The position numbers and the translations under genes were made by a program. This document shows, piece after piece, positions 1-6,842 of a stretch of 7,289 nucleotides of DNA. Origin of the DNA: an uncultured Eubacteriales bacterium (lineage in GTDB: Bacteria; Bacillota; Clostridia; Christensenellales; Aristaeellaceae); assembly GCA_900548145.1 (NCBI GenBank), contig URJB01000083.1:1-7289 (forward strand), written 5' to 3'. Under the pieces are notes generated by a model, which saw only the letters and a program-made list of their open reading frames with translations, was not told the origin of the DNA and did not search any database. The number at the start of each line of letters is the position of its first letter. Positions within the stretch are counted from its first letter, which is position 1.

Positions 1-225
1 TCGCCGGTCTGGTGTGGTGAACCGCCGATTGGCGGAGGGTGGCCGTTGTCCGCGCAAGGGGCTGAGCCCCTTGACCCACTCACCGCGCCCTTGGGGCGCG
101 GGGCGTCTGAGGGGCACGGGGCCTGGCCGGGGTTTTACCGCCGCTCGGCAACGGGCCTCGCGGCTGGCGGGTTTCATGCGGCGAACCGCCGGTTGGCTTC
201 CTCCGCAGCGCATGGCGCGGATGCC
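1..225 (+). repeat. Mosaic intergenic repeat, left block
   Basis: This gene-free stretch is built from modules that recur elsewhere in the window. Positions 1-13 match 4642-4654 exactly. A small hairpin follows (CCGCC 22-26, GGCGG 31-35). Positions 33-44 resemble 4626-4636. A pair of strong hairpins lies at 55-101. Positions 135-174 hold the TTACCGCCGCTCGGC module also found at 6981-7020 and, diverged, at 4688-4716. A short near-duplication links 19-33 and 183-197. The block begins before the window edge, so its full extent is unknown. I see no credible coding region: the small open frames have no ribosome site and lie entirely in repeat sequence. Family identity is from comparison within this window only. 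Confidence 0.8.
55..101 (+). repeat. Paired hairpins of the repeat (left copy)
   Basis: Two perfect hairpins stand in a row. The first has 8-bp arms CAAGGGGC (55-62) and GCCCCTTG (66-73) around a TGA loop. The second has 8-bp arms CCGCGCCC (83-90) and GGGCGCGG (94-101) around a TTG loop. The spacer is 9 nt. The same two-hairpin arrangement appears at 4447-4491, 4535-4579 and 6903-6948 with different but still complementary arms. No U-tract follows, so a simple intrinsic terminator is unlikely. Confidence 0.8.
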
Positions 226-252
226 TTGAAAAACGGTTTTCCGGTCTATTTC
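226..252 (+). promoter_or_regulatory. Weak candidate promoter for the recJ operon
   Basis: The sequence turns locally AT-rich after the repeat block. TTGAAA at 226-231 could be a -35 box. The best -10 candidates are TATTTC at 247-252 (15-bp spacing, too short) or TTTCTG at 249-254 (17-bp spacing, poor match). Neither is convincing. The position is sensible, just upstream of recJ and outside the repeat, but the true promoter may lie upstream of the window. Confidence 0.25.
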
Positions 253-263
253 TGAAATGCTGA

Positions 264-288
264 TTCCGCCCTTTGGCGGGATGGGAGG
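264..288 (+). promoter_or_regulatory. Ribosome-site region of recJ with a flanking hairpin
   Basis: GGGAGG at 283-288 is a good Shine-Dalgarno site 5 nt before the TTG at 294, and it decides the start chosen for recJ. Immediately upstream CCGCC (266-270) and GGCGG (275-279) form a short hairpin with a CTTT loop, extendable by a U-G and a U-A pair. The other possible start, TTG 273, falls in that loop and stem and has no ribosome site of its own. Confidence 0.55.
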
Positions 289-293
289 TTCCT

Positions 294-2687
294 TTGCTTC
301 GTCTTTTACCCCGAAACACTCGTCCTTTGACCCCGCAGGCGGCAGCCGCGCTGCTGCCCTATCAGGGCACGGCGGCGCAGCTTTTGTACGCCCGCGGTAT
401 CGAGACCGCTGCCGAAGCGGAGGCTTTTCTGCATCCCTCGCTGGAGCAGCTGCACGACCCCATGGAAATGCAGGACATGGACAAGGCGGTGGCGATTCTC
501 CGTCAGGCCCGGGACGAAAAAATACCCACGGTGGTTTACGGCGACTACGACGTAGACGGCATCTGCGCGGCCTCGCTGATGACGCAGGCCCTGCGCCGGT
601 ACGGAATCGCCGCCGCTCCCCACACGCCCCTCCGGGACGAGGGGTATGGGCTGAACAAGGACGCGGTGCGGAAGCTGGCGGAAAAATACCGGCTGCTGGT
701 CACGGTGGACCTGGGCATTACCAATCACGAGGAAGTCCTGCTGGCCAAAGAGCTGGGCATGAAGGTGATCGTCACCGACCACCACGGTCTGCCCCTGACG
801 GAAAGTCCCGGCGACGCGGTGCTGAACCCGCTGCTGGGCAGCTATCCCTACCGCCGCCTGTGCGGCACGGGCGTGGCGTTCAAGGTGGCGCAGGCCCTTC
901 TGGGGCTGGAAGCCTGCCGGGAATATCTGGACTTGGCGGCGCTGGCCACGGTGGCGGACATCGTGCCCCTGACCGGGGAAAACCGGGTGCTGGTCTCGCT
1001 GGGGCTGAAAGCCATTCAGGAGGCCCGCCGTCCGGGGATCAAGGCGCTTTTAAGCGTGAGCGCCTGCGGCGGCGGCGTGACCTCGGACACGCTGGGGTTC
1101 CAGCTGGGGCCTCGGCTGAATGCTGCCGGGCGGCTGGACGATGCGGGCAAAGGGGTCCGCCTGATGATGACGGACTCCCTCTCGGAGGCGGAAGGTCTGG
1201 CGGCGGAGCTGAACGCCCTCAACGACCGGCGCAAGAGTGCCGAGAGCCGGCTTGTGCGTCAGGCGCAGGAAGCGGCTCTCGACCATGATTTTTTGAAAGA
1301 ACCGGCCCTGATCGTTTCCGGGGATGAATGGCACGTGGGCGTGATCGGCTTGGCCGCCGGGCGGCTGTGCAATCAGTATCACTGCCCGGTCTGCGTCCTG
1401 AGCCGGGAAAACGGGCTTTTGCACGGCAGTCTGCGCAGCGTGCCGGGCATTCACATTCATCATTGTCTTCAGGCGCTGGACGATATTCTCCTGCGCTACG
1501 GCGGCCATGAGCAGGCGGCGGGCGTGACCTTATCTGCGGACAAGGAGGATGAGTTCCGCGCCCGCCTGCAAGCGGAGGTACGCAAGGCCGACCCGGCCTG
1601 TCTGGTGCCTGCCCAGCTCTACGACGCGGAGATTCGGCTGGACGAATGCACCGATGCCCTCTATGACGAGCTGAACCTGCTGGCCCCCTTTGGCTGCGAA
1701 AACCCCGCGCCTCTGCTTCTGTGCCGGAGCGCTGCGCTGGAAGAACGACGGGCCGTCGGCGCGGAGGGTGCTCATCTGAAGCTCTCCCTGCGGCAGGAAG
1801 GAAAACTCCTGCCGGGCATTGCCTTTTCCATGGGCAGCAAGGCCAGCGCACTGCCGGAACGGGTGGACGCGGTCTTCGCGCTGGGAAAGAACACCTTCCG
1901 GGGCGTTACTTCCTTACAGGCGGAAGTTCAGGCGCTGCTGCCGGTGCAGGAATCCGTTCGGGAGCAATTTGCTGCCCCGGACGGCGAGCCGGAGCGGCTG
2001 GCTCTGTACAACGCCGTCAAGTCCGGGCTGTGTCTGGCGGCGGCTCAGGAGGGGACGCCCCCGGTGAAGGAAGCCTTCGACACGCTGGACGTGCTGAAAG
2101 AAGCCCTGGCCCGGCTGGATCGGGGCATTCTGGCGGTCAGCCGTACCCATGCCTCAGCGCTGGCAGCGCTGCGTCTGGCGGATTGGGACACAGCGGTTTC
2201 CGCGCCGTCAGACCCCCGCAGTTTTCACACGCTGCTGACCGCCCCGGCGTTGGAGCTGGTCAGCGGCCATTATGCGCAGGTCTGGCTGCTGGACGGCGAG
2301 TTATTTCCCGGCGAGGGGGCGCTATGGCAGCGCCGTCTGCCGGGAGCCGAGCTTCACGTTCTGCCCCGGAGCCGGGCGCTTTCGGCGCTGGCAGGAACCA
2401 TTGCCCCGGACGACGAAAGCTGCCGGGGGCTGTACCGGTTGATCCGGCGAACCCTGTGCCGCAGCGTGGCCGAGGCGGCCGGGCAGTCGGGCCTGACCCC
2501 CGTTCAGGTGCGAACGGCCTTTACCGCCTTCGGGGAACTTTCACTGGTTCGCTGGACGGAGTCGCCCTTTTTCTACGAGCTGCTTCCCCCCGTGTCCTGC
2601 CGTCTGGGCGACAGTCCCACGCTTGGCTCGCTGCGGGAGCTGGCGGTCTCGCTCCCGGTTTCAAATCTTCAAAAGGAGGAAGCCTGA
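294..2687 (+). CDS. recJ: Single-stranded-DNA-specific exonuclease RecJ
   Basis: RecJ degrades single-stranded DNA 5' to 3' in the cytoplasm during recombination, mismatch and base-excision repair. The 797-residue product shows the DHH phosphoesterase motifs in order: DYDVDG (about 84-89), TVDLGI (about 137-142), TDHH (161-164), LATVADIVPL (217-226) and GPRLNAAGR (272-280). The DHHA1 part ends in the GGH motif near 403-405, followed by an OB-fold-like stretch (about 430-550). The last ~240 residues form the poorly conserved C-terminal extension typical of Bacillus/Clostridia RecJ, which is why it is longer than the ~577-residue E. coli enzyme. All metal-binding motifs look intact. TTG 294 is chosen for the GGGAGG 5 nt upstream; TTG 273 would add seven residues (MAGWEVP). 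It resembles the Trp-containing N-termini of some relatives, so it remains possible. It is the first gene of the operon. Confidence 0.95.
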   Translation: MLRLLPRNTRPLTPQAAAALLPYQGTAAQLLYARGIETAAEAEAFLHPSLEQLHDPMEMQDMDKAVAILRQARDEKIPTVVYGDYDVDGICAASLMTQALRRYGIAAAPHTPLRDEGYGLNKDAVRKLAEKYRLLVTVDLGITNHEEVLLAKELGMKVIVTDHHGLPLTESPGDAVLNPLLGSYPYRRLCGTGVAFKVAQALLGLEACREYLDLAALATVADIVPLTGENRVLVSLGLKAIQEARRPGIKALLSVSACGGGVTSDTLGFQLGPRLNAAGRLDDAGKGVRLMMTDSLSEAEGLAAELNALNDRRKSAESRLVRQAQEAALDHDFLKEPALIVSGDEWHVGVIGLAAGRLCNQYHCPVCVLSRENGLLHGSLRSVPGIHIHHCLQALDDILLRYGGHEQAAGVTLSADKEDEFRARLQAEVRKADPACLVPAQLYDAEIRLDECTDALYDELNLLAPFGCENPAPLLLCRSAALEERRAVGAEGAHLKLSLRQEGKLLPGIAFSMGSKASALPERVDAVFALGKNTFRGVTSLQAEVQALLPVQESVREQFAAPDGEPERLALYNAVKSGLCLAAAQEGTPPVKEAFDTLDVLKEALARLDRGILAVSRTHASALAALRLADWDTAVSAPSDPRSFHTLLTAPALELVSGHYAQVWLLDGELFPGEGALWQRRLPGAELHVLPRSRALSALAGTIAPDDESCRGLYRLIRRTLCRSVAEAAGQSGLTPVQVRTAFTAFGELSLVRWTESPFFYELLPPVSCRLGDSPTLGSLRELAVSLPVSNLQKEEA

Positions 2688-3068
2688 TTGAAAGAATCGA
2701 AAGAAATAAAAGGAAAATCTTCGGTTTCCCTGCAGGCTTTTCTGCTGCTGCACGGCACGCTGTTGCTTTACGCGGTGGTCACAGTGCTCACCAAGCTGGC
2801 CTCGGGCTATCTGAGTCAGGCCAACTGGCCCATGACCCTCCTCTTTCTGTTTTTCAGCGTGGCGGCGCTGGGCGCGTACAGCATCCTGTGGCAGCAGGTT
2901 TTAAAACGGATGCCGCTGAACTTTGCCTATTCCAACAAAGGCGTCTGCACCCTGTGGACCTGTCTGTTCGGCATTTTATTCTTTGGCGAAAGCCTGACTT
3001 TGGGAAAAGCGGCGGGCATTCTGGTAGTGCTGCTGGGCGTATGGCTGGTGGTGACCGACCATGCTTAA
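2688..3068 (+). CDS. Four-helix EamA/SMR-like half-transporter, subunit 1
   Basis: This 126-residue membrane protein has four predicted helices at about 13-35, 49-72, 77-99 and 106-123. The C-terminal half (helix 3, then a short GES turn, then a Gly-rich helix 4) has the pattern of the drug/metabolite transporter superfamily. At this length it corresponds to half of an EamA transporter, or to an SMR or ArnE/ArnF-type subunit. The start is TTG directly after the recJ stop codon, with AGGAGG at 2674-2679 eight nt upstream inside recJ, so translation is probably coupled. The N-terminus (MKESKEIKGK) and the helix 2-3 loop (LKR) carry the positive charge, predicting both ends in the cytoplasm. The next gene is a likely partner. 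The substrate cannot be told: lipid-linked sugar flipping or small-cation efflux are family possibilities only. Confidence 0.8.
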   Translation: MKESKEIKGKSSVSLQAFLLLHGTLLLYAVVTVLTKLASGYLSQANWPMTLLFLFFSVAALGAYSILWQQVLKRMPLNFAYSNKGVCTLWTCLFGILFFGESLTLGKAAGILVVLLGVWLVVTDHA

Positions 3069-3414
3069 AGGCGTATTGATCTATCTCATTACCCCGCTGG
3101 TATCGGCCTTTTCCCAGCTGCTTTTGAAAAAAGCGGCGGACGATCGCAGCCTGACCGGCATCCGGTTCTATCTCAACGGCCGGGTCATTCTGGCCTACGG
3201 GCTGTTGATGCTCTGCATGGCGCTGAACGTGGTGGCCCAGATGTGGGTAGGGCTGACGCTGGTAGGCGTGCTGGAAGCCCTGAGCTACGTCTACGTCATG
3301 CTGCTGTCCCGCCGTTTCCTGAACGAAAAGATCACCCGGCGCAGGCTCATTGGCAATCTGGTCATCGTATTAGGCGTGGCCCTGACCCTGCTGGCGGATT
3401 TTCTGAAGTTTTAA
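3061..3414 (+). CDS. Four-helix EamA/SMR-like half-transporter, subunit 2
   Basis: This 117-residue membrane protein has four predicted helices at about 4-22, 42-63, 66-83 and 96-114. The SQLLLKKA segment at the end of helix 1 resembles the QxLLK motif of ArnE/ArnF and other small DMT proteins. The LNEK turn followed by a Gly-containing last helix fits the same superfamily. Positive residues cluster in loop 1 (KK, R, R) and loop 3 (RR, K, RRR), so both ends should face outward, opposite to subunit 1. ATG 3061 lies inside the end of the preceding gene (8-bp overlap) with only a weak GGTGGTG upstream, suggesting translational coupling and roughly equal output. The two proteins most likely form an antiparallel heterodimer; this is inferred from gene arrangement and charge. 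Confidence 0.8.
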   Translation: MLKGVLIYLITPLVSAFSQLLLKKAADDRSLTGIRFYLNGRVILAYGLLMLCMALNVVAQMWVGLTLVGVLEALSYVYVMLLSRRFLNEKITRRRLIGNLVIVLGVALTLLADFLKF

Positions 3415-3439
3415 CTGACCGATTTGAGGAGGAATCACC

Positions 3440-4456
3440 ATGGAAACCCAAACCCCGGAAGTCAAGAAAACGATCTTCTCCGGCATTCAGCCCTCTGGCT
3501 CCCTGACCATCGGCAACTACATCGGCGCGCTGCGGAATTTCACCCTTCTGCAGGACGACTACAACTGTATCTACTGCGTGGTGGACATGCACGCCATCAC
3601 CGTGCGGCAGGATCCTGCCCAGCTGCGCCGCCGCTGTCTGGAAGTGGCCGCCACCTACATTGCCTGCGGTCTGGACCCGAAGAAGAACATCATCTACTGT
3701 CAGAGCCATGTCAGCGGCCATGCGGAGCTGGCGTGGATTCTGAACTGCTTTACCTACATGGGCGAGCTTTCCCGCATGACCCAGTACAAGGACAAATGCG
3801 CCAAGCACGCGGACAACATCAACGCGGGTCTGTTCGACTATCCCGTCCTGATGGCGGCGGACATTCTGCTTTATCAGGCTGATCTGGTGCCCATCGGAGC
3901 CGACCAGAAGCAGCATCTGGAGCTGACCCGGAACATTGCCCAGCGTTTCAACAGCATTTACGGCGACGTTTTCACCGTGCCCGAGGGATACTTCGGCAAG
4001 ATCGGCAGCCGGATCATGAGCCTGCAGGAGCCCACTCGCAAGATGAGCAAGTCCGACCCGGACGACTGCTACATCGCCATTCTGGATCCCGAGGACGCCA
4101 TCCGCCGCAAAATCAAGCGGGCCGTTACCGACAGCGACGGCGAAATTCGCTACGATCCTGAAAACAAGCCAGGCGTGAGCAACCTGCTTTCCATCATCGC
4201 GGCCATGAGCGGTCAGGAGCTCGACGCCGTGGTCGGCGACCTGCAGGGGCAGGGCTACGGCGCTCTGAAGAGCCGCTGCACCGAGGTGGTTCTGGACACC
4301 CTGCGGCCCATTCAGGCCGAGCACGCCCGGCTCATGGCGGACAAGGGCTATCTGCAATCCATTCTGGACGAAAACGCCCAGCGGGCCAACTACCTGGCCC
4401 AGAAGACCCTCCGCAAGATTCAGAAAAAAGTCGGCTTCGCCGCCCGGCAGGGCTAA
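3440..4456 (+). CDS. trpS: Tryptophanyl-tRNA synthetase
   Basis: TrpS is a class I aminoacyl-tRNA synthetase that joins tryptophan to tRNA-Trp in the cytoplasm. The 338-residue product has the usual bacterial length and both signature motifs: the HIGH-type PSGSLTIGN (18-26) and KMSKS (201-205). MAADILLY (138-145) contains the Asp equivalent to the tryptophan-side-chain-binding residue of the family, and GADQKQHLE (153-161) is the conserved binding-site segment. ATG 3440 has AGGAGG at 3427-3432, 7 nt upstream. It lies 25 nt after the half-transporter pair with no visible promoter or T-box leader, so it is probably read from the upstream operon. The final residues after KKVGFA (ARQG) and the stop codon come from an intergenic repeat that begins at about 4445, so the native C-terminus appears slightly altered. 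Confidence 0.97.
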   Translation: METQTPEVKKTIFSGIQPSGSLTIGNYIGALRNFTLLQDDYNCIYCVVDMHAITVRQDPAQLRRRCLEVAATYIACGLDPKKNIIYCQSHVSGHAELAWILNCFTYMGELSRMTQYKDKCAKHADNINAGLFDYPVLMAADILLYQADLVPIGADQKQHLELTRNIAQRFNSIYGDVFTVPEGYFGKIGSRIMSLQEPTRKMSKSDPDDCYIAILDPEDAIRRKIKRAVTDSDGEIRYDPENKPGVSNLLSIIAAMSGQELDAVVGDLQGQGYGALKSRCTEVVLDTLRPIQAEHARLMADKGYLQSILDENAQRANYLAQKTLRKIQKKVGFAARQG

Positions 4457-4532
4457 AGCCCTGCACCCCGGACTGCGCGCCTTGCGCGCAGGGGCGTAGG
4501 GAGACATGGGACTTGGCCGGGTTTTACCGCCG
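4445..4532 (+). repeat. 88-bp tandem repeat, copy 1 (overlaps trpS end)
   Basis: This copy is identical to 4533-4620 except for one base (G4496 versus A4584). It contains hairpin 1, with arms GCAGGGC (4447-4453) and GCCCTGC (4458-4464), whose TAAA loop holds the trpS stop codon. Hairpin 2 follows, with arms CTGCGCGC (4473-4480) and GCGCGCAG (4484-4491) around CTT; it can extend by CCC/GGG across a GGA bulge. A TTGGCCGGGTTTTACCG tail comes next, matching the family seen at both window ends. Confidence 0.95.
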
Positions 4533-4620
4533 CGGCAGGGCTAAAGCCCTGCACCCCGGACTGCGCGCCTTGCGCGCAGGGGCATAGGGAGACATGGGAC
4601 TTGGCCGGGTTTTACCGCCG
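4533..4620 (+). repeat. 88-bp tandem repeat, copy 2
   Basis: This is the second head-to-tail copy, directly abutting the first. Hairpin 1 is at 4535-4552 and hairpin 2 at 4561-4579. One substitution in 88 bp implies a recent duplication or recent conversion. Because the unit is not a multiple of three, the short minus-strand open frames that cross it change frame between copies, which argues against coding. Confidence 0.95.
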
Positions 4621-4716
4621 CGGCACGGAGGGTGCCACGGCTCGCCGGTCTGGTATTGCTTTCTTGTTTGTTGGCCGAAGTCGGCCGCCGCTCGGCGACA
4701 GGCCTCGCGGCTGGCG
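4621..4716 (+). repeat. Diverged continuation of the repeat mosaic
   Basis: After the second 88-bp copy the first five bases restart the unit (CGGCA) and then diverge. The stretch contains a hairpin GGCAC (4622-4626)/GTGCC (4632-4636), the 13-bp match to positions 1-13 (4642-4654), and a compact inverted repeat GGCCGA (4673-4678)/TCGGCC (4681-4686). It also contains the CCGCTCGGC-type module (4688-4716) shared with 141-169 and 6987-7015. Module order differs from the left block, so these are mosaics rather than simple copies. Beyond it, 4717-4803 shows no feature I can support. Confidence 0.7.
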
Positions 4717-4803
4717 CAGGAGGCGTCGGTCCCGTTGTTGGCTGGATATTCCGACATTCCATGGCAAAAGACTGGTTCGAAAAAACTTCTTCATCACGCA
4801 AAC

Positions 4804-4841
4804 ATCCCCCGTCCGCCGGTTTCAGGCGAAAGACGGGGGAT
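4804..4841 (-). terminator. Probable terminator downstream of aconitase
   Basis: A 10-bp perfect stem (ATCCCCCGTC 4804-4813 with GACGGGGGAT 4832-4841) is capped by a second 4-bp stem (CGCC 4814-4817 / GGCG 4825-4828) with a 7-nt loop and a 3-nt AAA bulge. It begins 18 nt beyond the aconitase stop on the minus strand. The U-tract on that strand is weak (GTTT just after the stem), while the plus strand has TATTATTTCGATTTT after it. It may therefore stop transcription from both sides between the convergent trpS and aconitase units. Confidence 0.65.
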
Positions 4842-4859
4842 ATTATTTCGATTTTCAGC

Positions 4860-6791
4860 TCAGCCCTTTCCCTGACCGATCAGGTTGATCAGGCCGCCGG
4901 CCAGCAGCATATCCCGCTGGCGTTCGGTAACGGACAGGTTCATCGAAATGGTGAAGCCCTTGGTGACGTTCTGCACCGTCACCTTGCCGGTGGCCTCGGC
5001 CACCTCCCGGCGCACGTCAGGAAGGGCGATCTCATCGTCCCGGTCGAAACGATCGTAGTCGCTTTCATTCGCAAATTCCAGCGGCAGAATGCCGTTATTG
5101 ATCAGGTTGGCCCGATGGATACGGGCGAAGCTCTTGGCCAGCACGCCGCGCACGTGCAGGTACAGGGGCACCAGCGCCGCGTGTTCCCGGCTGGAGCCCT
5201 GACCGTAGTTATGACCAGCCAGCAGGAAGCCGCCGCCCTCCGCCTTGGCACGGGCCGGGAAGGTCGCGTCCACCGGGGTCAGGCAATGTTCGCTGAGCTT
5301 GGGAATATTGCTGCGGAAGGGCAGCAGGTCGCTGCCGCTGGGCATAATATGGTCGGTGGTGATATTATCCTCCATCTTCAGCAGCACCTGGCCGGAAAGG
5401 CTGTCCGCCAGCGCGTCCGCCTTGGGGAAGGGCTGGATATTGGGGCCGCGGACGACCTCCACGGAAGCGGCTTCTTCCGGCGAAGCCGGGGGAAGAATCA
5501 TATTGTCATGCACCGCAAAATGCTCCGGCATTTCCACCGTCAGGTCGGCGTCCGTCTCACGGGGATCGGTTAGCACGCCGGTCAGGGCAGTGACGGCGGC
5601 GGTCTCGCAGCTGGTGAGGTAAATGCCTGCACTCTTCGTCCCGCTGCGGCCGAAGAAGTTGCGGTTATTGGTGCGCACGCTGACGCCGTTGGTCTTGGGA
5701 CTCTGACCCATGCCGATGCAGAAGCCGCAGGCGGTCTCGCAGATGCGCGCGCCTGCTTCGATCATATCGTGCAGCGCGCCGTTCTGGCTGAGCATACTCA
5801 GCACCTGACGGCTGCCGGGGGCGATGACCAGCGACACATCAGGATTCACGGTTTTGCCCTTGAGGATGGCCGCCACCCGCATCATATCCTGATAGCTGGA
5901 GTTGGTGCAGGAGCCGATGCACACCTGATCCACCTTGATGGGGCCCGCCTCCCGGACGGTTTTCACATTGTCGGGCATATGGGGCAAAGCGACCATGGGT
6001 TCCAGCTTGGACAGGTCGATGTCCACTTCTTCATCATATTCCGCGTCAGGGTCGGCAAACAGGGGCTGATAGTCTTCCTCGCGCTCCTGCGCCTTCAGGA
6101 AGCGGCGGGCCGCTTCGTCGCTGGGGAACACGGAGGTCGTTGCACCCAGTTCCGCGCCCATATTGGCAATGGTGGCGCGTTCGGGGATCGTCAGGCTTTC
6201 CACGCCCTCGCCGGTGTATTCCATCACCTTGCCCACGCCGCCCTTGACGGTCAGGCGGCGCAGCAGTTCCAAAATCACGTCCTTTGCGGCCACACCCCGG
6301 GGCAATTTCCCGGTCAGGTGAACATTGACCACCTTGGGGCAGTTCAGGTAATATGCGCCGCCGCCCATAGCCACGGCCACGTCCAGTCCGCCCGCGCCAA
6401 TGGCCAGCATTCCCAGCGCGCCGCCTGTGGGGGTATGGCTATCGCTTCCCAGCAGCGTCCGGCCCGGCTTGCCCACCCGTTCCAGCTGCACCTGATGACA
6501 GATGCCGTTGCCGGGCTTACTCAAATAGATACCGTGCTTTTTCGCCACGGTGGTAATATACTGATGGTCGTCGGCGTTTTCGAAGCCCGTCTGCAGGGTA
6601 TTATGGTCGATATACGCCATGCTGCGTTCCGTTTTCACCCGATCCACGCCCATAGCCTCCAGCTGCAGGTAGGCCATGGTTCCCGTAGAGTCCTGCGTCA
6701 GGGTCTGATCGATTCGAATAGCGATTTCCTCGCCCGGCACCAGCTCGCCTTTGAGCAGGTGATTTTTTAGAATTTTCTGTGTCAGATTCAT
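4860..6791 (-). CDS. acn: Aconitate hydratase (aconitase), short bacterial form
   Basis: Aconitase interconverts citrate and isocitrate through cis-aconitate in the citrate and glutamate-synthesis pathways, using a [4Fe-4S] cluster in the cytoplasm. The 643-residue product has DSHT (117-120), the three cluster cysteines in GSCTNS (C295) and ACGFC (C355, C358), and the C-terminal swivel domain. In the swivel, GQGSSREH (530-537) carries the probable catalytic Ser533 and substrate-binding Arg535. The length fits the ~640-residue aconitase group of Clostridia and other anaerobes rather than the ~890-residue AcnA or AcnB forms. Homoaconitase or a 3-isopropylmalate dehydratase large subunit is unlikely, since the swivel domain is fused. 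ATG 6791 is chosen: GGAGG lies 10 nt upstream (6802-6806) and AAAGG closer. The frame stays open 44 codons further up, but that stretch is promoter and repeat. The gene is monocistronic here. Confidence 0.95.
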   Translation of the reverse strand: MNLTQKILKNHLLKGELVPGEEIAIRIDQTLTQDSTGTMAYLQLEAMGVDRVKTERSMAYIDHNTLQTGFENADDHQYITTVAKKHGIYLSKPGNGICHQVQLERVGKPGRTLLGSDSHTPTGGALGMLAIGAGGLDVAVAMGGGAYYLNCPKVVNVHLTGKLPRGVAAKDVILELLRRLTVKGGVGKVMEYTGEGVESLTIPERATIANMGAELGATTSVFPSDEAARRFLKAQEREEDYQPLFADPDAEYDEEVDIDLSKLEPMVALPHMPDNVKTVREAGPIKVDQVCIGSCTNSSYQDMMRVAAILKGKTVNPDVSLVIAPGSRQVLSMLSQNGALHDMIEAGARICETACGFCIGMGQSPKTNGVSVRTNNRNFFGRSGTKSAGIYLTSCETAAVTALTGVLTDPRETDADLTVEMPEHFAVHDNMILPPASPEEAASVEVVRGPNIQPFPKADALADSLSGQVLLKMEDNITTDHIMPSGSDLLPFRSNIPKLSEHCLTPVDATFPARAKAEGGGFLLAGHNYGQGSSREHAALVPLYLHVRGVLAKSFARIHRANLINNGILPLEFANESDYDRFDRDDEIALPDVRREVAEATGKVTVQNVTKGFTISMNLSVTERQRDMLLAGGLINLIGQGKG

Positions 6792-6806
6792 TGAAACCTT
6801 TCCTCC

Positions 6807-6829
6807 AAAAAAATCCCCGGCGTCCCGGG
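6807..6829 (-). promoter_or_regulatory. Leader hairpin with U-tract before aconitase
   Basis: Read on the minus strand, the short aconitase leader contains a 5-bp GC stem (CCGGG/CCCGG pairs at 6825-6829 and 6816-6820, 4-nt loop), two intervening bases and then seven T residues (6807-6813), just before the ribosome site. This has the outline of a small attenuator, but a 5-bp stem is short and no alternative antiterminator structure is evident. Confidence 0.3.
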
Positions 6830-6842
6830 TATTTACTCTCCC

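Noticed and set aside
257..1288. Alternative-frame ORF with an ATG start overlapping recJ
   Set aside because: Its Gly/Arg/Pro-rich low-complexity translation is a frame shadow of recJ, whose motifs are intact in the other frame.
3415..3439. T-box or separate promoter for trpS
   Set aside because: The 25-bp gap has room only for the ribosome site, and no T-box or promoter hexamers are visible upstream within the preceding gene.
4447..4491. Intrinsic terminator of trpS formed by the repeat hairpins
   Set aside because: The stems are strong but no U-tract follows either one; the first is inside the coding end. They might still slow polymerase or protect the 3' end, but a terminator call is not supported.
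3362..4507. Long minus-strand open frame (381 codons) opposite trpS
   Set aside because: This is a shadow frame in GC-rich sequence; the opposite strand encodes an intact TrpS with all motifs, and the predicted antisense protein resembles nothing known.
4445..4716. Insertion sequence or transposon
   Set aside because: There is no transposase frame, no terminal inverted repeats bounding the block and no clear target-site duplication; at most it is a small non-autonomous repeat.
5769..6770. Long plus-strand open frame (333 codons) opposite aconitase
   Set aside because: It is a His/Gln/Ala-rich shadow of a clear aconitase, without a supporting ribosome site.
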